From contig DAOVZQ010000131.1 in NCBI GenBank assembly GCA_030635025.1, forward strand, positions 1 through 6,991: 6,991 nucleotides of DNA, written 5' to 3'. The number at the start of each line of letters is the position of its first letter. Position 1 is the first letter of the stretch. Made by a program: the position numbers and the translations under genes. Under the pieces are notes generated by a model that saw nothing but the letters and a program-made list of their open reading frames with translations, did no database searches and was not told where the DNA came from. Positions 5,913 through 6,991 of the stretch are shown here, one piece after another. The stretch is from a bacterium. Its GTDB lineage: Bacteria; Krumholzibacteriota; Krumholzibacteriia; LZORAL124-64-63.

Positions 5913-6991
5913 CTAGTAGCTCAGGTAGCTGGCTTGTGCCTGCAGTGTGGCGATCATCTGCTCCATGGCCGTGAACTTGGCGACCAGGGTGGCTTCGTAC
6001 TTATCGATACTGCGTTCATAACGTACGATCCGATCGTCGATTTGATCGACCCGATCCGTAAGGGAGTCGGTGCGCAGCTTGAACATCCCATCCACTGAAT
6101 CGGTCATATCGTCAATGGCTTGACCAAGCATGTAGATGGTGCCGGAGTGGGTATCCGTGCCGACGAACAGGTCGCGTACGCCTGTATAGTCCTCGGCTAT
6201 CATTTCATCGAACGTCGCCGACTCGAAACTGAGGATTCCGTCTTCCTGCTGTCGGAGCCCAACCTGGTACAGGGTTGTTATATCCCCACTACCGAGAGCC
6301 GTGGTCATGGCCGTGCGCACCCGCGAGGAAATACTGCGCATGAGCGAATCGCCGCGTAAGGGCTTATCCTCACCACTCTGCTCGTTCATGTAGTTGAACA
6401 AGGCGTTGTATGAATCGGTGAAGGTCTGGACCTTTTCCTTCAGGGCCTCGCTATCCACGCCTACATCCAGGCGAATGGTCTCTGCAGCATTTGCCTGAGT
6501 CAAATCCAATGTGACGCCCTGAATAGCGTTGGAAACCTCGTTGGTTTGGGATGTCACCGTCAGGGTATCGATTATGAATTCGGCGTTGCCTGCATCCTGG
6601 GTGGTAGTGAAGGTCGGGGCTGTACCGCCGCTCAACCCGCTATCGTCCAGGGTGAATGCCGATTCGGTGCCGGTCTGCTCGGCGGAGATGACCAGATGGT
6701 ATCCGCCTGTTTCGGACCCGTCGAAGAGCACCGTCGCCGAGACGCCCGCGCTGGAGTTGTTGATCGCAGTCGCGAGATCGCCAAGGCTGCTGGCGCCGGC
6801 ATCGAGAATGATATCGGTCGTCTCGCCTCCGACAGTAATCGAGAAGGTACCCGTGCCAACGCTGACTGATGTGGTGTCGAAGCCTTGGGACATGGATTTC
6901 TGGGCCTGCGCAAGGGTGTTGATCGTAACGTCGTAGCTGCCCTGCGAGGCCAGTGCTCCAGCCGTCGCAGTCAGCGCGTTCTCGTTTGACG
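5913..6991 (-). CDS. fliD: Flagellar filament cap protein FliD (HAP2), 5' end outside the window
   Basis: Cap at the distal tip of the filament that folds and inserts flagellin subunits. About 358 residues are visible, and the frame is open to the window edge. The visible N-terminal part (GSYDVTINTLAQAQKSMSQG) is typical FliD_N/D2 sequence. It is followed by a Flagellin_IN-like module (VGTGTFSITVGG, LGDLATAINNSSAGVSATV, YHLVISAEQTG). The FliD_C domain begins near EFIIDTLTVTSQTNEVSNAI (visible residues about 137-156). It contains EALKEKVQTFTDSYNALFNY, PLRGDSLMRSI, VGLRQQEDGILSF and DLFVG. It ends in a helical D0 region (VDQIDDRIVRYERSIDKYEA) and ASYLSY. The in-window Met at 6893 is internal, since conserved sequence continues before it. 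It heads the leftward fliD-fliS-fliT-like set; its promoter would lie beyond base 6991. Confidence 0.95.
   Translation of the reverse strand, partial: SNENALTATAGALASQGSYDVTINTLAQAQKSMSQGFDTTSVSVGTGTFSITVGGETTDIILDAGASSLGDLATAINNSSAGVSATVLFDGSETGGYHLVISAEQTGTESAFTLDDSGLSGGTAPTFTTTQDAGNAEFIIDTLTVTSQTNEVSNAIQGVTLDLTQANAAETIRLDVGVDSEALKEKVQTFTDSYNALFNYMNEQSGEDKPLRGDSLMRSISSRVRTAMTTALGSGDITTLYQVGLRQQEDGILSFESATFDEMIAEDYTGVRDLFVGTDTHSGTIYMLGQAIDDMTDSVDGMFKLRTDSLTDRVDQIDDRIVRYERSIDKYEATLVAKFTAMEQMIATLQAQASYLSY
6669..6863 (-). other. Flagellin_IN-like module within FliD
   Basis: Visible FliD residues about 43-107. The module has a strand pair VGTGTFSITVGG, a helix DLATAINNSSAGVSATV and closing strands YHLVISAEQTG. 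This is the expected place for the hook IN motif in FliD and is the same module type found twice in FlgL. Boundaries are approximate. Confidence 0.5.

Noticed and set aside
6529..6936. Rightward open frames opposite fliD
   Set aside because: fliD is unmistakable on the minus strand, and these frames have no family features.
1..6991. A novel defence, mobile or biosynthetic system
   Set aside because: All nine genes belong to or fit flagellar assembly and its regulation; there are no integrases, transposases, direct-repeat arrays or unexplained gene-sized gaps.

Overview
The window is a stretch of a bacterial flagellar locus, densely packed and GC-rich. Six genes read rightward (flgJ-like lytic transglycosylase, flgN, flgK, flgL, fliW, csrA) and three read leftward (fliD, fliS and a fliT-like gene). 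The two groups meet tail to tail, with about 10 bases between the stop codons at 5068 and 5079. The two outermost genes run off the window: the transglycosylase frame is open to base 1 and fliD is open to base 6991. No tRNA, rRNA, mobile element or CRISPR array is visible, and no stretch over 300 bases lacks a gene.

The gene order (SLT-type flgJ, flgN, flgK, flgL, fliW, csrA) and an enlarged FlgL carrying Flagellin_IN modules resemble Desulfovibrio-like Desulfobacterota (former Deltaproteobacteria). That assignment is inferred from architecture and remembered synteny; no marker gene proves it. The presence of fliW with csrA rules out an enteric-type layout, because Escherichia and Salmonella lack FliW.

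Functionally the window covers the late steps of flagellum building. The transglycosylase opens peptidoglycan for the rod. FlgN is the export chaperone for the two hook-filament junction proteins FlgK and FlgL, encoded just downstream of it. FliD is the filament cap, FliS the flagellin chaperone, and the last small protein probably the FliT-type chaperone of FliD. FliW and CsrA form a known partner-switch that ties flagellin translation to flagellin export. Chaperone genes therefore sit beside the genes for the proteins they escort, and the post-transcriptional regulator sits at the end of the hook-filament operon.

This is mostly a conventional locus; I do not see a new system. Points worth a second look are a good CsrA-like site over the csrA ribosome-binding site, a FlgL with two internal Flagellin_IN modules beside a compact FlgK, a cysteine-bearing FlgN tail, long unconserved tails on FliW and FliS, a divergent FliT candidate, and a hairpin spanning both stop codons at the convergent junction.
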